Assembly (NCBI GenBank): GCA_028704555.1
Contig: JAQWFD010000038.1
Coordinates: 1-40,813, forward strand
DNA from: Desulfobacterales bacterium
Lineage (GTDB): Bacteria; Desulfobacterota; Desulfobacteria; Desulfobacterales; JAQWFD01
Direction of reading: 5' to 3'
DNA: 40,813 nucleotides
Position numbers and translations under genes: made by a program. Positions 1 to 8,459 of the stretch are shown piece by piece. Positions within the stretch are counted from its first letter, which is position 1. Every line of letters starts with the position of its first letter. The notes below the pieces were generated by a model. It had not been told where the DNA came from. It did not search any database and saw only the letters and a program-made list of their open reading frames with translations.

Positions 1-130
1 GCCCGGTCTGGTTGAGTGTAGTTCCTCTCATTGAATAGTTTTTTGGCAAAATCTCTATTCTCAGATCGGGCTATTTTTGTCTACCTATTTTTCTCATCCA
101 TTTTGATATTAAGCAAAACTACGCTGGGAC

Positions 131-164
131 TATATGGCCGCACTTATGACCAACCCCGTAATTT
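131..164 (+). repeat. end fragment of dispersed foldback element
   Basis: This stretch resembles the outer end of the complete foldback element at 34059-34326 (shared core TGGCCGCA-TTATGA-CAA-CCCC, with a few substitutions). The rest of 1-310 holds no gene that I can support. A loose inverted repeat joins bases 1-10 and 62-71 with one G-T pair. Family membership rests on comparison by eye. Confidence 0.45.
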
Positions 165-310
165 CAAATAATCCTGCCAAAAACGCCTCGTCATAGCTGT
201 CACCTGAGGTGGTGTAAATCGAAAGGTATCGATTATAGGAGTTACACACTATTTTTGATTTTTTTTCCGCCGCAATAGCGGCTTCGTCCAACAATTTTTA
301 TGTCAACGCA

Positions 311-352
311 TTGACATAATATCCCATATACTGGTACAATATTTACCAGTAT
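311..352 (+). promoter_or_regulatory. sigma-70-like promoter overlapped by a perfect palindrome
   Basis: TTGACA (311-316) and TACAAT (335-340) are separated by 18 bases. A perfect 9+7+9 inverted repeat, ATACTGGTA...TACCAGTAT (328-352), covers the -10 box, the usual place for a repressor operator. The next genes are a possible small ORF at 376 and the sigma-54 activator at 591. Promoter and operator roles are inferred from sequence alone. Confidence 0.55.
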
Positions 353-375
353 TCTTTTGGATAAAGGGCGTGAAA

Positions 376-522
376 ATGGTAAACAGCCTAAAGCAGAGAA
401 AAAGCCTGCCAGAACAATATCGTGTCTATTTTTCTCGATTTATGCATCAGGCTATGGTTTTAATCCTCAAAATAATCCGTGTTTTCCCTCGGTTAAAATC
501 TTCTGCGTTCTTTGAACCTTAA
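376..522 (+). CDS. possible small ORF, 48 residues, unknown
   Basis: An ATG at 376 opens 48 codons to a TAA at 520-522. It begins about 30 bases downstream of the -10 box at 335-340 and precedes the activator gene at 591. The product would be basic with a hydrophobic stretch in the middle (MHQAMVLILKIIRVF). The ribosome-binding site is weak (AAAGGG about 8 bases upstream), and I recognise no family. It could equally be untranslated leader. An in-frame GTG at 370 is an alternative start. Confidence 0.2.
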   Translation: MVNSLKQRKSLPEQYRVYFSRFMHQAMVLILKIIRVFPRLKSSAFFEP

Positions 523-590
523 AAAACTATCCTGTTTTCTGAATGGACATTTAATGACTTCAAGCTGGTACTTAGAGAAAGGATAAAAAA

Positions 591-2483
591 ATGCAGACTG
601 AAAAAAAACTTGAAAAACGAATTGCCTTTGAAATGATGATAGCCGCCATATCGGAGCAGGCAGTGTTGTTCGATAATCTGCAGGTTTTTTTGGATTCATC
701 TCTGAAACGCATGGGAAGCATTTTAGATGTAAGTCGCATCTTTATTTTTACACACCAAACCATGTCTGATACGTTTTCTTGTATTTGCGAATGGGCTGCG
801 AAGGGAGTGTTGACACTAAAAGCCCTTGATGAGCTGACAATCACCATTCCATGGGGCATGCAGCAGATGAAGGAAGGCCGGATTATTAATTTGAAAAATG
901 CCCTGAATTGCCCCGGAGCTCAATTCAGGGATAGAATGATAGCCGGAAAAATCAAATCCACTTTAAACGTCCCGCTGTTTATTAAAAAAGATTTTTACGG
1001 CTTTATGGGATTTGATGAATGTCGATATAACCGGCAATGGATAGATGAGGATTTGCATATCCTGTCCACTGCAGCTCAAATCATAACCAAGGCAATTGAA
1101 AACAAGATGTATGAAGAGGATCTGGAGAAACATCGCAGCCGTCTGGAGTCTATTTTCAGCAGTGTTCAGGACGGCATTGTCACGGTGGATGCCGAAATGA
1201 ACGTGATTGAGGCAAACAAGGCCGTTGAACTTATCTGCGGGATCAAGACCATTAGCGATCGACCATTTACCGATTGCGCAAATGAATGCAATCAGTCGTG
1301 TGTTGAAGTTTTGCGAAAAACCTTAAAAACCCGGAAAACCATACGGGATTGCCAGATCGAATGCGGGCACCGCGGCAAGAAGCAACTGGTTACCAAGGTC
1401 ACCTGCTCCCCGTTGTTGAACAAATCCGGCCTGTTCTCTGGGGCTGTCATGGTTATCCGTGATATTACCCGGATTGTTTATCTCGAGAAGGAATTGAAGG
1501 GACGAGACCATTTTCACAACATCATCGGAAAAAGTGAAAAAATGCAGAAAATTTATAACCTCTTAGAGATGCTGGCCGATCATGGCACGACAGTTATGAT
1601 TTCGGGCGGAAGCGGTACGGGAAAGGAGCTGATCGCCAAAGCCCTGCACTATGCCGGTGCCAGAGCAAACGGACCGTATGTAACCGTCAATTGTTCGGCC
1701 CTTTCTGAAAATCTTCTGGAAAGCGAGCTGTTCGGACATGTCAAAGGGGCTTTTACCGGTGCCGACAGAGATAAAATCGGTCGTTTTGAGGCAGCTGAAG
1801 GTGGTACGATTCTGCTGGATGAAATCGGCGATATCTCCCAACAGCTACAGGTAAAACTGTTAAGGGTGTTGCAGGAAAGGGAGTTTGAGCGGGTCGGGGA
1901 ATCAAAACCGAGGAAGGTGAACGTACGAGTCGTCACATCGACCAACCGTAACATGAAGGAACTCGTAAAAAAGGGGCTGTTTCGTGAGGATCTTTACTTT
2001 CGACTCAACGTGTTTGAAATCGAACTTCCGCCATTGTGCGAACGGTATGATGATATACCACTGCTGATAAAACATTTTTTCAACATTTTTAACAAAAGTT
2101 ACAAAAAAAACATTTCAGGCGTATCGAATGAGGTGTTGAAGGCCTTTATGAACTATTCCTGGCCGGGAAATATCCGCGAATTGGAACACGTCATCGAAAG
2201 AGCCTTTGTATTTTGCCAGAATCAGACGATTGAAATCGAGCATATTCCATCTGAAATCAGAAATTATGTCGGCGCCGAAAACAAATCTTGCGAAAAACGC
2301 GGTGATAATGACCTTGAGCAGGTCATGAAGGCCCTGCAACAGACAGATTGGAATATTTCAAAGGCGGCGCGGCTGCTGGGGATCAGTCGCTGGACCATGT
2401 ATCGAAGGTGCCAGGCCTACAATATTAGCAGACCGAACAGAGATTGCCCCCCCCCCTCCTCAGGCTTCCCCTCCGCTGCATGA
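591..2483 (+). CDS. sigma-54-dependent transcriptional activator (GAF-PAS-AAA-Fis)
   Basis: This is an enhancer-binding protein of 630 residues that would open sigma-54 promoters using ATP. Residues about 20-155 look like a GAF sensor and about 180-295 like a PAS domain. The AAA+ domain follows, with a Walker A motif GGSGTGKE near residue 338, the sigma-54 contact loop GAFTGA at about 386-391 and Walker B ILLDEIGD near 407. A Fis-type helix-turn-helix (ISKAARLLGISRWTMYRR) ends the protein. There is no receiver domain, so it probably senses a small ligand or redox state rather than phosphorylation. AAAGGA precedes the ATG. It lies directly upstream of the arcB-arcC pair, whose leader has a -24/-12 promoter and palindromes, so it is probably their regulator. 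A C8 run near the 3' end (2448-2455) could be prone to slippage. Confidence 0.93.
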   Translation: MQTEKKLEKRIAFEMMIAAISEQAVLFDNLQVFLDSSLKRMGSILDVSRIFIFTHQTMSDTFSCICEWAAKGVLTLKALDELTITIPWGMQQMKEGRIINLKNALNCPGAQFRDRMIAGKIKSTLNVPLFIKKDFYGFMGFDECRYNRQWIDEDLHILSTAAQIITKAIENKMYEEDLEKHRSRLESIFSSVQDGIVTVDAEMNVIEANKAVELICGIKTISDRPFTDCANECNQSCVEVLRKTLKTRKTIRDCQIECGHRGKKQLVTKVTCSPLLNKSGLFSGAVMVIRDITRIVYLEKELKGRDHFHNIIGKSEKMQKIYNLLEMLADHGTTVMISGGSGTGKELIAKALHYAGARANGPYVTVNCSALSENLLESELFGHVKGAFTGADRDKIGRFEAAEGGTILLDEIGDISQQLQVKLLRVLQEREFERVGESKPRKVNVRVVTSTNRNMKELVKKGLFREDLYFRLNVFEIELPPLCERYDDIPLLIKHFFNIFNKSYKKNISGVSNEVLKAFMNYSWPGNIRELEHVIERAFVFCQNQTIEIEHIPSEIRNYVGAENKSCEKRGDNDLEQVMKALQQTDWNISKAARLLGISRWTMYRRCQAYNISRPNRDCPPPSSGFPSAA

Positions 2484-2797
2484 ATCGATGTACAACGTTC
2501 GTTAGTTTCCATATAAAAACAGCCTTTAAGGTTAACGAATAATTAAATTATCATTCATCATTATAAGTCACCCTTTAAAAGTCGTATTTATGGATTGATT
2601 CTCAAAAAAATATGACCGCGGCTATTGCAATCTTTATGCGTCCGGAAAATAGAATGATGGCAGCCTGCCTCATGTTTATATCACCGAGCGACGCCCTTCA
2701 GAAAAAACTTCGGGGGGTTTTTAGAACAAAATATCTCATGCCGTGGAAAAACAGTGGTATCGGATCCGTGGCGCAAAGCCATTCGAAAAAAATTTAG

Positions 2798-2844
2798 TTG
2801 CTCAGCACAAAATTGTTGCAACACATAACTGTAGCAATGCTACA
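2798..2844. promoter_or_regulatory. candidate upstream activating palindromes
   Basis: Palindromes cluster about 100-145 bases upstream of the -24/-12 promoter at 2943: TGTTGCAACA (2814-2823, perfect) and TGTAGCA-A-TGCTACA (2830-2844, perfect with a one-base centre). A weaker one, TGCT-C-AGCA, lies near 2799. They share a TGT-GCA/TGC-ACA pattern. Spacing and position fit enhancer sites for the activator encoded just upstream. The rest of 2484-2790 shows nothing I can support. Confidence 0.5.
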
Positions 2845-2942
2845 TACATACCTTTCGTCATTCGACTGAACCCCGGCGCTACTCAATATATAACTATCTT
2901 AAATAATGTTATAATAAAATTTTTTCATCAGTTTTTTTGTTC

Positions 2943-2959
2943 TGGCATTTGTTTTGCTT
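2943..2959 (+). promoter_or_regulatory. sigma-54 (-24/-12) promoter for arcB-arcC
   Basis: TGGCATT-TGTT-TTGCTT matches the sigma-54 consensus with exact GG-N10-GC spacing (GG 2944-2945, GC 2956-2957). It lies about 95 bases upstream of the ornithine carbamoyltransferase start and just after a sigma-54 activator gene. The transcription start would be near 2969. Confidence 0.72.
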
Positions 2960-3051
2960 GTAAAGACAGTATAGATGAACAAAAAAACAGCTTGCAACAT
3001 TAACCTTTTTTCTAAACTAACTGAAGTACTGCACCATCTGAGGAGGGAAGG

Positions 3052-4053
3052 ATGGCATTTAACCTAAGAAACCGACATTTTTTAAAACTTCTGGATTTTA
3101 CTCCTAAAGAAATTAAATTTCTGCTGAATTTATCTTTGGATCTGAAAAAAGCAAAGTATGCCGGGATTGAGCAGCCCCGACTGAGCGGTAAAAATATCGC
3201 ACTGATTTTTGAAAAGGCTTCCACCCGTACCCGTTGCGCTTTTGAAGTGGCCGCCTATGATCAGGGCGCGAAGGTTACCTATCTGGGACCCACCGGCTCT
3301 CAGATTGGAAAAAAAGAATCCATGAAAGACACGGCCCGGGTGTTGGGTCAAATGTATGACGGCATCGAATACCGTGGATTCGGCCAGAGCATCGTAGAAG
3401 AACTGGCACGATATGCCGGCGTACCGGTCTGGAACGGTCTGACCAATGAATATCACCCCACACAGGTGCTGGCCGATTTTCTGACCATGATGGAATATTC
3501 CGATAAACCCCTGAGCCAGGTCAAATTCGCCTACATGGGCGATGCGCGAAACAACATGGGAAATTCTCTTTTAATCGGAGCTGCCAAGATGGGTATGGAC
3601 TTTCGATCCGTGGCACCCAAAGGGGTTCAGACCAATGCGAATCTGGTTGCAACAGCAACCGATATCGCCAAAAAGACCGGCGCGAAAATCACGGTGACCG
3701 ACGATGTTGAGGAAGGCGTCAAGGGGTGTGACTTTCTCTACTCGGATGTCTGGGTATCCATGGGAGAGCCGGACGATGTTTGGAAGCAGCGGATCGAACT
3801 GCTCAAGCCTTACCAGGTCAACCAGCGGGCCATGGAACTGACCGGAAATAAAGACGTCAAATACATGCACTGCCTGCCGGCTTTTCATAACCGTCAGACC
3901 ATCATCGGCGAAGAAATTTATCAGAAATTCGGGATGGATGGCATGGAAGTGACCGAAGAGGTGTTTGAGTCCGAAGCGGCTATCGTGTTTGACGAAGCCG
4001 AAAACCGCATCCACACGATCAAGGCCGTCATGGTAGCCACGCTGGGCAGCTGA
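3052..4053 (+). CDS. arcB: ornithine carbamoyltransferase
   Basis: The enzyme interconverts citrulline plus phosphate with ornithine plus carbamoyl phosphate. At 333 residues it has the usual length. Family motifs are present: the carbamoyl-phosphate loop [18 protein letters not shown], the ornithine-side DARNNMGNS, and the catalytic HCLPAFH. The long [21 protein letters not shown] region belongs to the E. coli ArgF/ArcB type. GAGGAGGG-type sequence precedes the ATG. Carbamate kinase follows 150 bases downstream, which favours the catabolic, ATP-yielding direction; an anabolic role cannot be excluded. Expression probably starts at the sigma-54 promoter at 2943. Confidence 0.93.
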   Translation: MAFNLRNRHFLKLLDFTPKEIKFLLNLSLDLKKAKYAGIEQPRLSGKNIALIFEKASTRTRCAFEVAAYDQGAKVTYLGPTGSQIGKKESMKDTARVLGQMYDGIEYRGFGQSIVEELARYAGVPVWNGLTNEYHPTQVLADFLTMMEYSDKPLSQVKFAYMGDARNNMGNSLLIGAAKMGMDFRSVAPKGVQTNANLVATATDIAKKTGAKITVTDDVEEGVKGCDFLYSDVWVSMGEPDDVWKQRIELLKPYQVNQRAMELTGNKDVKYMHCLPAFHNRQTIIGEEIYQKFGMDGMEVTEEVFESEAAIVFDEAENRIHTIKAVMVATLGS

Positions 4054-4202
4054 AAAACAACAGCGCCTGATGGCTGGTGAAAACAAACATTGGGTCTTAA
4101 GTCTTGACAGGGCGATCCTTAAGGCCCGAAGGACCAATTCTTAAACGAAGTGGTCCACAACCCCCTTCCGGGGCGGTTCATATTACAGGAGTTAAAAAAT
4201 AC

Positions 4203-5129
4203 ATGTCTACCAAACCCATATTACTCATAGCGCTTGGCGGCAATGCCCTGATTCAAAAAGGACAGTCCGGATCCGCTGAGCAGCAGTTCGAAAACCTGAA
4301 ACTGCCGATGCAGGTGATCGCTCGGCTGTCAAAAGAATACAGCATTGTCATCACCCACGGAAACGGTCCTCAGGTGGGCAACCTCCTTTTACAGCAGGAA
4401 AGCTGTAGCGAAGTGCCGAAGATGCCGCTGGAAGTGATCGGCGCCCAGAGCCAGGGCCAGATTGGTTATATGATCGAATCGACTCTGGATTCGGCGCTGA
4501 TGGAAGAAGGCATCTCGGATCGGTTTTTCTGCACCCTTCTCACCTATACGGTCGTGGATAAAAACGATCCTCTGTTCCAGAATCCCACCAAACCCATCGG
4601 GCCGTTTTACACCGAGGAAGAGGCCGCCAAGCTGCCTTATAGGATGGTCCAGACTGATAAGGGCCCTCGCCGCGTGGTGGCCTCTCCCAAGCCGGTGACC
4701 ATCGTGGAGCATCGGGAGATTAAAAAGCTTCTGGATATGGATTTTATCGTAATCTGCTGCGGCGGTGGCGGAATACCGGTTATTCGCGAAGGCAGAAAGT
4801 TCAGCGGCGTGGATGCGGTGATCGACAAGGATCTGGCTAGTTCCAAACTGGCCGAGCAGATTAATGCAGATAAATTCATCATCGCCTCTGACATCGAAGG
4901 GGCCGCTATTTACTGGGGCAAACCCCAACAGCAAATTTTAAAAAAGGTTTCACTGGCCGACATGAACCGTTATACGGCGGAGGGTCATTTCCCGCCAGGT
5001 TCCATGGGACCGAAAGTCGAAGCGGTGACAAACTTTGTCAAGGGAACCGGGAAAAAAGGCGTCATTTGTAAGTTAAGCGACATCGAACTGGCCGTTGCAG
5101 GTAAGGCCGGCACCGAAGTCAGCAAATAG
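4203..5129 (+). CDS. arcC: carbamate kinase
   Basis: The enzyme transfers phosphate from carbamoyl phosphate to ADP, giving ATP, ammonia and CO2, the last step of the arginine deiminase pathway. The start at 4203 follows a good ribosome-binding site (ACAGGAG) and gives 308 residues, the normal family length. An in-frame opening at 4104 only adds residues unlike the family. The N-terminal IALGGNALIQKG and internal THGNGPQVGN signatures of the carbamate kinase fold are clear, as is the C-terminal GSMGPKVEA. It is probably co-transcribed with the carbamoyltransferase. The 149-base spacer contains short inverted repeats such as GGACCA...TGGTCC (4129-4156). Confidence 0.93.
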   Translation: MSTKPILLIALGGNALIQKGQSGSAEQQFENLKLPMQVIARLSKEYSIVITHGNGPQVGNLLLQQESCSEVPKMPLEVIGAQSQGQIGYMIESTLDSALMEEGISDRFFCTLLTYTVVDKNDPLFQNPTKPIGPFYTEEEAAKLPYRMVQTDKGPRRVVASPKPVTIVEHREIKKLLDMDFIVICCGGGGIPVIREGRKFSGVDAVIDKDLASSKLAEQINADKFIIASDIEGAAIYWGKPQQQILKKVSLADMNRYTAEGHFPPGSMGPKVEAVTNFVKGTGKKGVICKLSDIELAVAGKAGTEVSK

Positions 5130-5213
5130 ACGGTAGTATTCAGGATAGACAATTTCCACATACGTCAGGGCTCAACCTTATTGTCTGGTACGCCAGGCAA
5201 TTCCCCGAGGAGA

Positions 5214-5251
5214 AACATCCCGGATCCTCCAGAAAAGCCGGGATGTTTTTT
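5214..5251 (+). terminator. intrinsic terminator after carbamate kinase
   Basis: Perfect 10-bp arms AACATCCCGG (5214-5223) and CCGGGATGTT (5238-5247) run into a six-T stretch. It separates the arcB-arcC transcript from the GTPase/amidinotransferase genes. Confidence 0.9.
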
Positions 5252-5335
5252 CCCCTGGCGGGAGGTTATCTCATCATTAAGTAATTAAAAATTGTAGAAA
5301 AATTGTCACAGCTATCTAAAAAGGAGAAAAGAGTA

Positions 5336-6676
5336 ATGGCAAAACGAAACGTACTGATTATCGGCGCAGCCGGTAGAGATTTTCACAATTTCAATACTTT
5401 TTATCGGGATAACGAGCTGTATAACGTCGTTGCGTTTACTGCAGCTCAGATTCCGGACATCGACGGACGGAAGTATCCGGCGGAACTTGCCGGCAAACTG
5501 TATCCGGCCGGAATTCCAATCTTTGCAGAACAAGAACTGGAAAAACTCATCAAAGAGCTCGCCGTGGATGACTGTGTGTTTGCCTACAGTGATGTAAAAA
5601 ACCAGTATGTCATGAACATGTCATCACGGGTCAACGGCGCTGGCGCCAGTTTTTATCTGATCGGGCCCAAAGATACACAGATCAAGAGTACCAAACCGGT
5701 GATTTCCGTATGTGCAGTCCGGACCGGTTGCGGAAAGAGTCAGACATCCCGACGGGTTATCGAAATCCTGATGGAAAAAGGGCTGAAGGTGGTTGCGATT
5801 CGTCATCCCATGCCTTATGGCGATCTCGTTAAACAAAAGGTGATGCGATTTGCGAAGGTATCCGATCTGAAAAAGAACAACTGCACCGTGGAAGAAATGG
5901 AAGAGTATGAACCCCATGTCGTTCGCGGTAACGTAATTTATTCCGGTGTGGACTATGAGGCCATTATCCGCGCAGCTGAAAAAGATCCGGATGGGTGTGA
6001 TGTAATCCTGTGGGACGGCGGCAACAATGACTTCCCGTTCTACCAGTCAGATCTGCATGTAACCGTAGTCGATCCTCACCGTCCGGGTCATGAGCTGACC
6101 TATTACCCGGGTACGGCAACATTAAGAATGTCCGATGTCGTAGTGATCAACAAGATCGACAGTGCCGATGCCGCCGATATTCAAACTGTGAGAAAGAATA
6201 TTGCAGCCATAGCACCGAAAGCCGTAGTGATCGATGCAGCCTCTACACTGGATATCGATGATCCTTCAGTGGTCAAGGGCAAAAGGGTATTGGTCGTCGA
6301 AGACGGTCCTACCCTGACCCACGGCGAGATGAAGATCGGCGCCGGTACGGTGGCCGCTCTGAAATTTGGCGCAGCCGAGCTGGTAGACCCGCGTCCGTAC
6401 ACGGTCGGCAGATTGGCCGAGACCTTCAAGATTTATCCCAACATCGGTGCCCTGCTTCCGGCCATGGGCTATGGGGCAGAGCAGCTCAAGGATCTGGAAA
6501 CCACCATCAACAACACCGAGTGCGATGCAGTGATAATCGGCACCCCGATTGATTTGAACCGGATTATCAAGATCAAAAAACCGAATACCCGGGTTTACTA
6601 TAACCTGCAGGAAATCGGCCGACCGGATATGGCCGGTGTGCTGGAAGAATTCGTCAAGAAACAAAAATTGGTTTGA
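5336..6676 (+). CDS. cyclic 2,3-diphosphoglycerate synthetase-like GTPase
   Basis: This is a P-loop protein of 446 residues of the group usually annotated as predicted GTPase or cyclic 2,3-diphosphoglycerate synthetase-like. The ATG at 5336 follows AAGGAG; an in-frame TTG at 5303 is less likely. The N-terminus is a nucleotide-binding-like VLIIGAAGRDFHNF. A P-loop AVRTGCGKSQTS lies near residue 130, an acidic WDGGNNDFPF (Walker B-like) near 235 and a guanine-specificity motif NKID near 270. The true reaction in bacteria is not known to me. I recall such genes beside carbamate kinase and carbamoyltransferase genes in other anaerobes, but have not verified this. Here it sits between that pair and an amidinotransferase, so a role in arginine or carbamoyl-phosphate metabolism is plausible. 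Confidence 0.8.
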   Translation: MAKRNVLIIGAAGRDFHNFNTFYRDNELYNVVAFTAAQIPDIDGRKYPAELAGKLYPAGIPIFAEQELEKLIKELAVDDCVFAYSDVKNQYVMNMSSRVNGAGASFYLIGPKDTQIKSTKPVISVCAVRTGCGKSQTSRRVIEILMEKGLKVVAIRHPMPYGDLVKQKVMRFAKVSDLKKNNCTVEEMEEYEPHVVRGNVIYSGVDYEAIIRAAEKDPDGCDVILWDGGNNDFPFYQSDLHVTVVDPHRPGHELTYYPGTATLRMSDVVVINKIDSADAADIQTVRKNIAAIAPKAVVIDAASTLDIDDPSVVKGKRVLVVEDGPTLTHGEMKIGAGTVAALKFGAAELVDPRPYTVGRLAETFKIYPNIGALLPAMGYGAEQLKDLETTINNTECDAVIIGTPIDLNRIIKIKKPNTRVYYNLQEIGRPDMAGVLEEFVKKQKLV

Positions 6677-6752
6677 TTTTTTATATTTTCATAAAGCATT
6701 ACAATGCACAATAGGGTGCAACAACAACAAGAGATAAAGAAGGAGATTTGTA

Positions 6753-8051
6753 ATGTCAAAAAAGGTTACGAAAAAAGAATATGATGTAGTACTCCAAGGA
6801 CAGCCGGCGATCAAGAAGATGGTCGTGTCCCGGCGAGAGGGAGAGCCTCTCAAAGTATGGTCCCCGGATGAGTGGTCGAAGCTGAAGCGGGTCATCATCG
6901 GCCGACCGGAAGGAACCAACATGCCGGCTCCTGAACCGGCCTGGCAGTACAATGTTCCTGGTTGCAAGCTTCCCCATTATATGCCTTTTCCCGAAGAGAT
7001 GGTGGCAGCAGCCAACGCGCAGATGGACGTTTTCGTGAAAACGCTCGAAGACCGTGACATTCTCGTTGACAGAATTCCGATTCTGCCGATGATGATGAAC
7101 AAACCGTTCAGCAGCCCCCTCGGCTGGGCCCAGTATAACATGCACGGGGTCAACAATGTGCGTGACGTAACCTTGGTTCACGGCCACATCATTGTCGACG
7201 CACCGACGGTTCGACGGACCCGCGTTTACGAGCGGTTCAACCTGCGGCCGTACATCAACCTGCTCGCCAATGAAGACGCCAGTATGTTTCACACGTCAGC
7301 TCCCTTCCCGATGCTGGTAGATGAAGACTACGATATGAACTACTATATCGACCGGGAGAGCCGAACTGATGAAGAACAGCGGGAGCTGTTGCTGGCGGCT
7401 CAGTTCCAGCAGAAAAACGGGGAATTCCCCCATGAATCTCTCTGGGACGCCGCTGACATCTGGAGCATGGGTAAAGACATGTTCTACCAGCCCTCAGCAG
7501 TCGGCAACCATGCTGGCGCTAATTGGCTGAAGCGGTTCTGCCGCGAGCACGGATTCCGTTTCCACATGGTGAAGTTTGAATCGCCGGTCAACAGTGACAA
7601 GCCGACCAACTTCCACCCGTGGCACATCGACGTGAACATGTGTACCCCGCGGCCCGGACTGTGCATCATCAACGCGGATTGGCCCCCGGCTGATTCCAAG
7701 TTCATCGAGCTCTTCAAAAAGAACGACTGGGAAGTCGTGGTGGCCGCACGGCCGACCCGCGTCCACAAGAACAGCATTTACCTGACCGGGTTGTACGAGG
7801 GTAAATCCTGGATCTCCGTCAACACATTCAGCATTGACAAAAACGTGATGTGTGTGGAAGCCGGCGAAACCGCTTTCATGGATCAGCTGGACAAGCTGGG
7901 CGTGGAAGTGCTTCCGATTTCGTACGAGAAGGTGATTCCGTTCGGCGGTGCCCTGCACTGCACCACTCTCGATATCGAGCGTGACACCGGCGAGAAGGGC
8001 AAGAGAGGGGAGTACGAAGATTTCTTCCCGAACCAGATCAAAGGTTTCTAA
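6753..8051 (+). CDS. amidinotransferase, glycine amidinotransferase family (copy 1)
   Basis: The 432-residue protein belongs to the guanidino-group-modifying superfamily and aligns along its length with arginine:glycine amidinotransferase. The catalytic triad is intact: Asp in WDAADIWSMGKD (residue 235), His in HPWHIDVN (291) and Cys in GALHCTTLD (403). Amidinotransferases move the amidino group of arginine to an amine and release ornithine; hydrolase relatives release ammonia instead. The acceptor, or whether there is one, cannot be told from sequence. AAGGAG precedes the ATG. It lies 76 bases after the GTPase. The leader has short inverted repeats (GCATT-AC-AATGC, TGCAC...GTGCA) that are broken in copy 2. 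Confidence 0.88.
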   Translation: MSKKVTKKEYDVVLQGQPAIKKMVVSRREGEPLKVWSPDEWSKLKRVIIGRPEGTNMPAPEPAWQYNVPGCKLPHYMPFPEEMVAAANAQMDVFVKTLEDRDILVDRIPILPMMMNKPFSSPLGWAQYNMHGVNNVRDVTLVHGHIIVDAPTVRRTRVYERFNLRPYINLLANEDASMFHTSAPFPMLVDEDYDMNYYIDRESRTDEEQRELLLAAQFQQKNGEFPHESLWDAADIWSMGKDMFYQPSAVGNHAGANWLKRFCREHGFRFHMVKFESPVNSDKPTNFHPWHIDVNMCTPRPGLCIINADWPPADSKFIELFKKNDWEVVVAARPTRVHKNSIYLTGLYEGKSWISVNTFSIDKNVMCVEAGETAFMDQLDKLGVEVLPISYEKVIPFGGALHCTTLDIERDTGEKGKRGEYEDFFPNQIKGF

Positions 8052-8106
8052 GCAACAGGCCTGACGGCTGATAGCTGTTTCGGTTTTGTTTGAAGAAAGA
8101 TAACTG

Positions 8107-8166
8107 ACCGGCAGGATGGATTCACTCCCCTTTTTCGCAAGAGACGGGGTGATCCATCCTGCCGGT
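8107..8166. other. long hairpin A downstream of amidinotransferase copy 1
   Basis: Long, nearly perfect arms begin ACCGGCAGGATGGAT and close with ATCCATCCTGCCGGT. A-residues rather than T-residues follow on the plus strand, so it is not a standard terminator; it may protect or process mRNA. Versions occur at 9813 and, diverged, at 14214, each after an amidinotransferase-family sequence. Confidence 0.75.
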
Positions 8167-8192
8167 AAAAAATTACGCTCATATGGTTCTTC

Positions 8193-8251
8193 CGTATTTT
8201 TTTCAACTTATATTTTCCGGGATATAGAAAATATAAGTTGAAAAAAATACG
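8193..8251. other. long hairpin B, 25-bp perfect arms
   Basis: Arms at 8193-8217 and 8227-8251 are perfectly complementary around the nine-base loop CGGGATATA, flanked by an outer ATGGT/ACCAT pairing. The stem is AT-rich. It lies between the amidinotransferase stop and the next gene and is not followed by a T-run. Possible roles are an RNase III processing site or a 3' stabiliser. Confidence 0.75.
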
Positions 8252-8381
8252 ACGACCATACACGACCTGTATCGTTTTATTCTTTATCATTTTGATGAAC
8301 AACTATGAATGATGCTGTCAAATGATTCAATGCAAAAAAGCAACAAGGGTAAATTGCTCTGTTTTTGAAGGAGACTCATTC

Positions 8382-8459
8382 GTGTTGAGTTATATTTTCA
8401 TAAAGAATTACAATGCACAAAAGGGTACAACAACAAGAGGTAAAGAAGGAGATTTGTAA
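8382..8459 (+). CDS. chimeric leader peptide made at the duplication junction
   Basis: The duplication copied the acetyltransferase ribosome-binding site (GAAGGAG, 8367-8373) and its first two codons (GTG TTG) to this place. From that GTG a frame of 25 codons runs through the junction and ends in a TAA that overlaps the next ATG as TAATG. If translated, it would couple ribosomes into amidinotransferase copy 2. The peptide itself need have no function. Confidence 0.3.
   Translation: MLSYIFIKNYNAQKGTTTRGKEGDL

Larger units (their letters stand above)
6681..8389 (+). repeat. tandem duplication, copy 1 (about 1.7 kb)
   Basis: The unit starts just after the GTPase stop codon and contains the amidinotransferase leader, gene, two downstream hairpins, and the ribosome-binding site and first two codons of the acetyltransferase gene. 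Copy 2 starts at 8390 (offset 1709 bases before a 3-base indel, 1706 after it). By eye I count about eight substitutions plus the indel in the first 200 bases and six in the last 200, with no difference in the roughly 1.3 kb between them. Confidence 0.9.

Noticed and set aside
8107..8166. Hairpin A as an intrinsic terminator
   Set aside because: A-residues, not T-residues, follow the stem on the coding strand.
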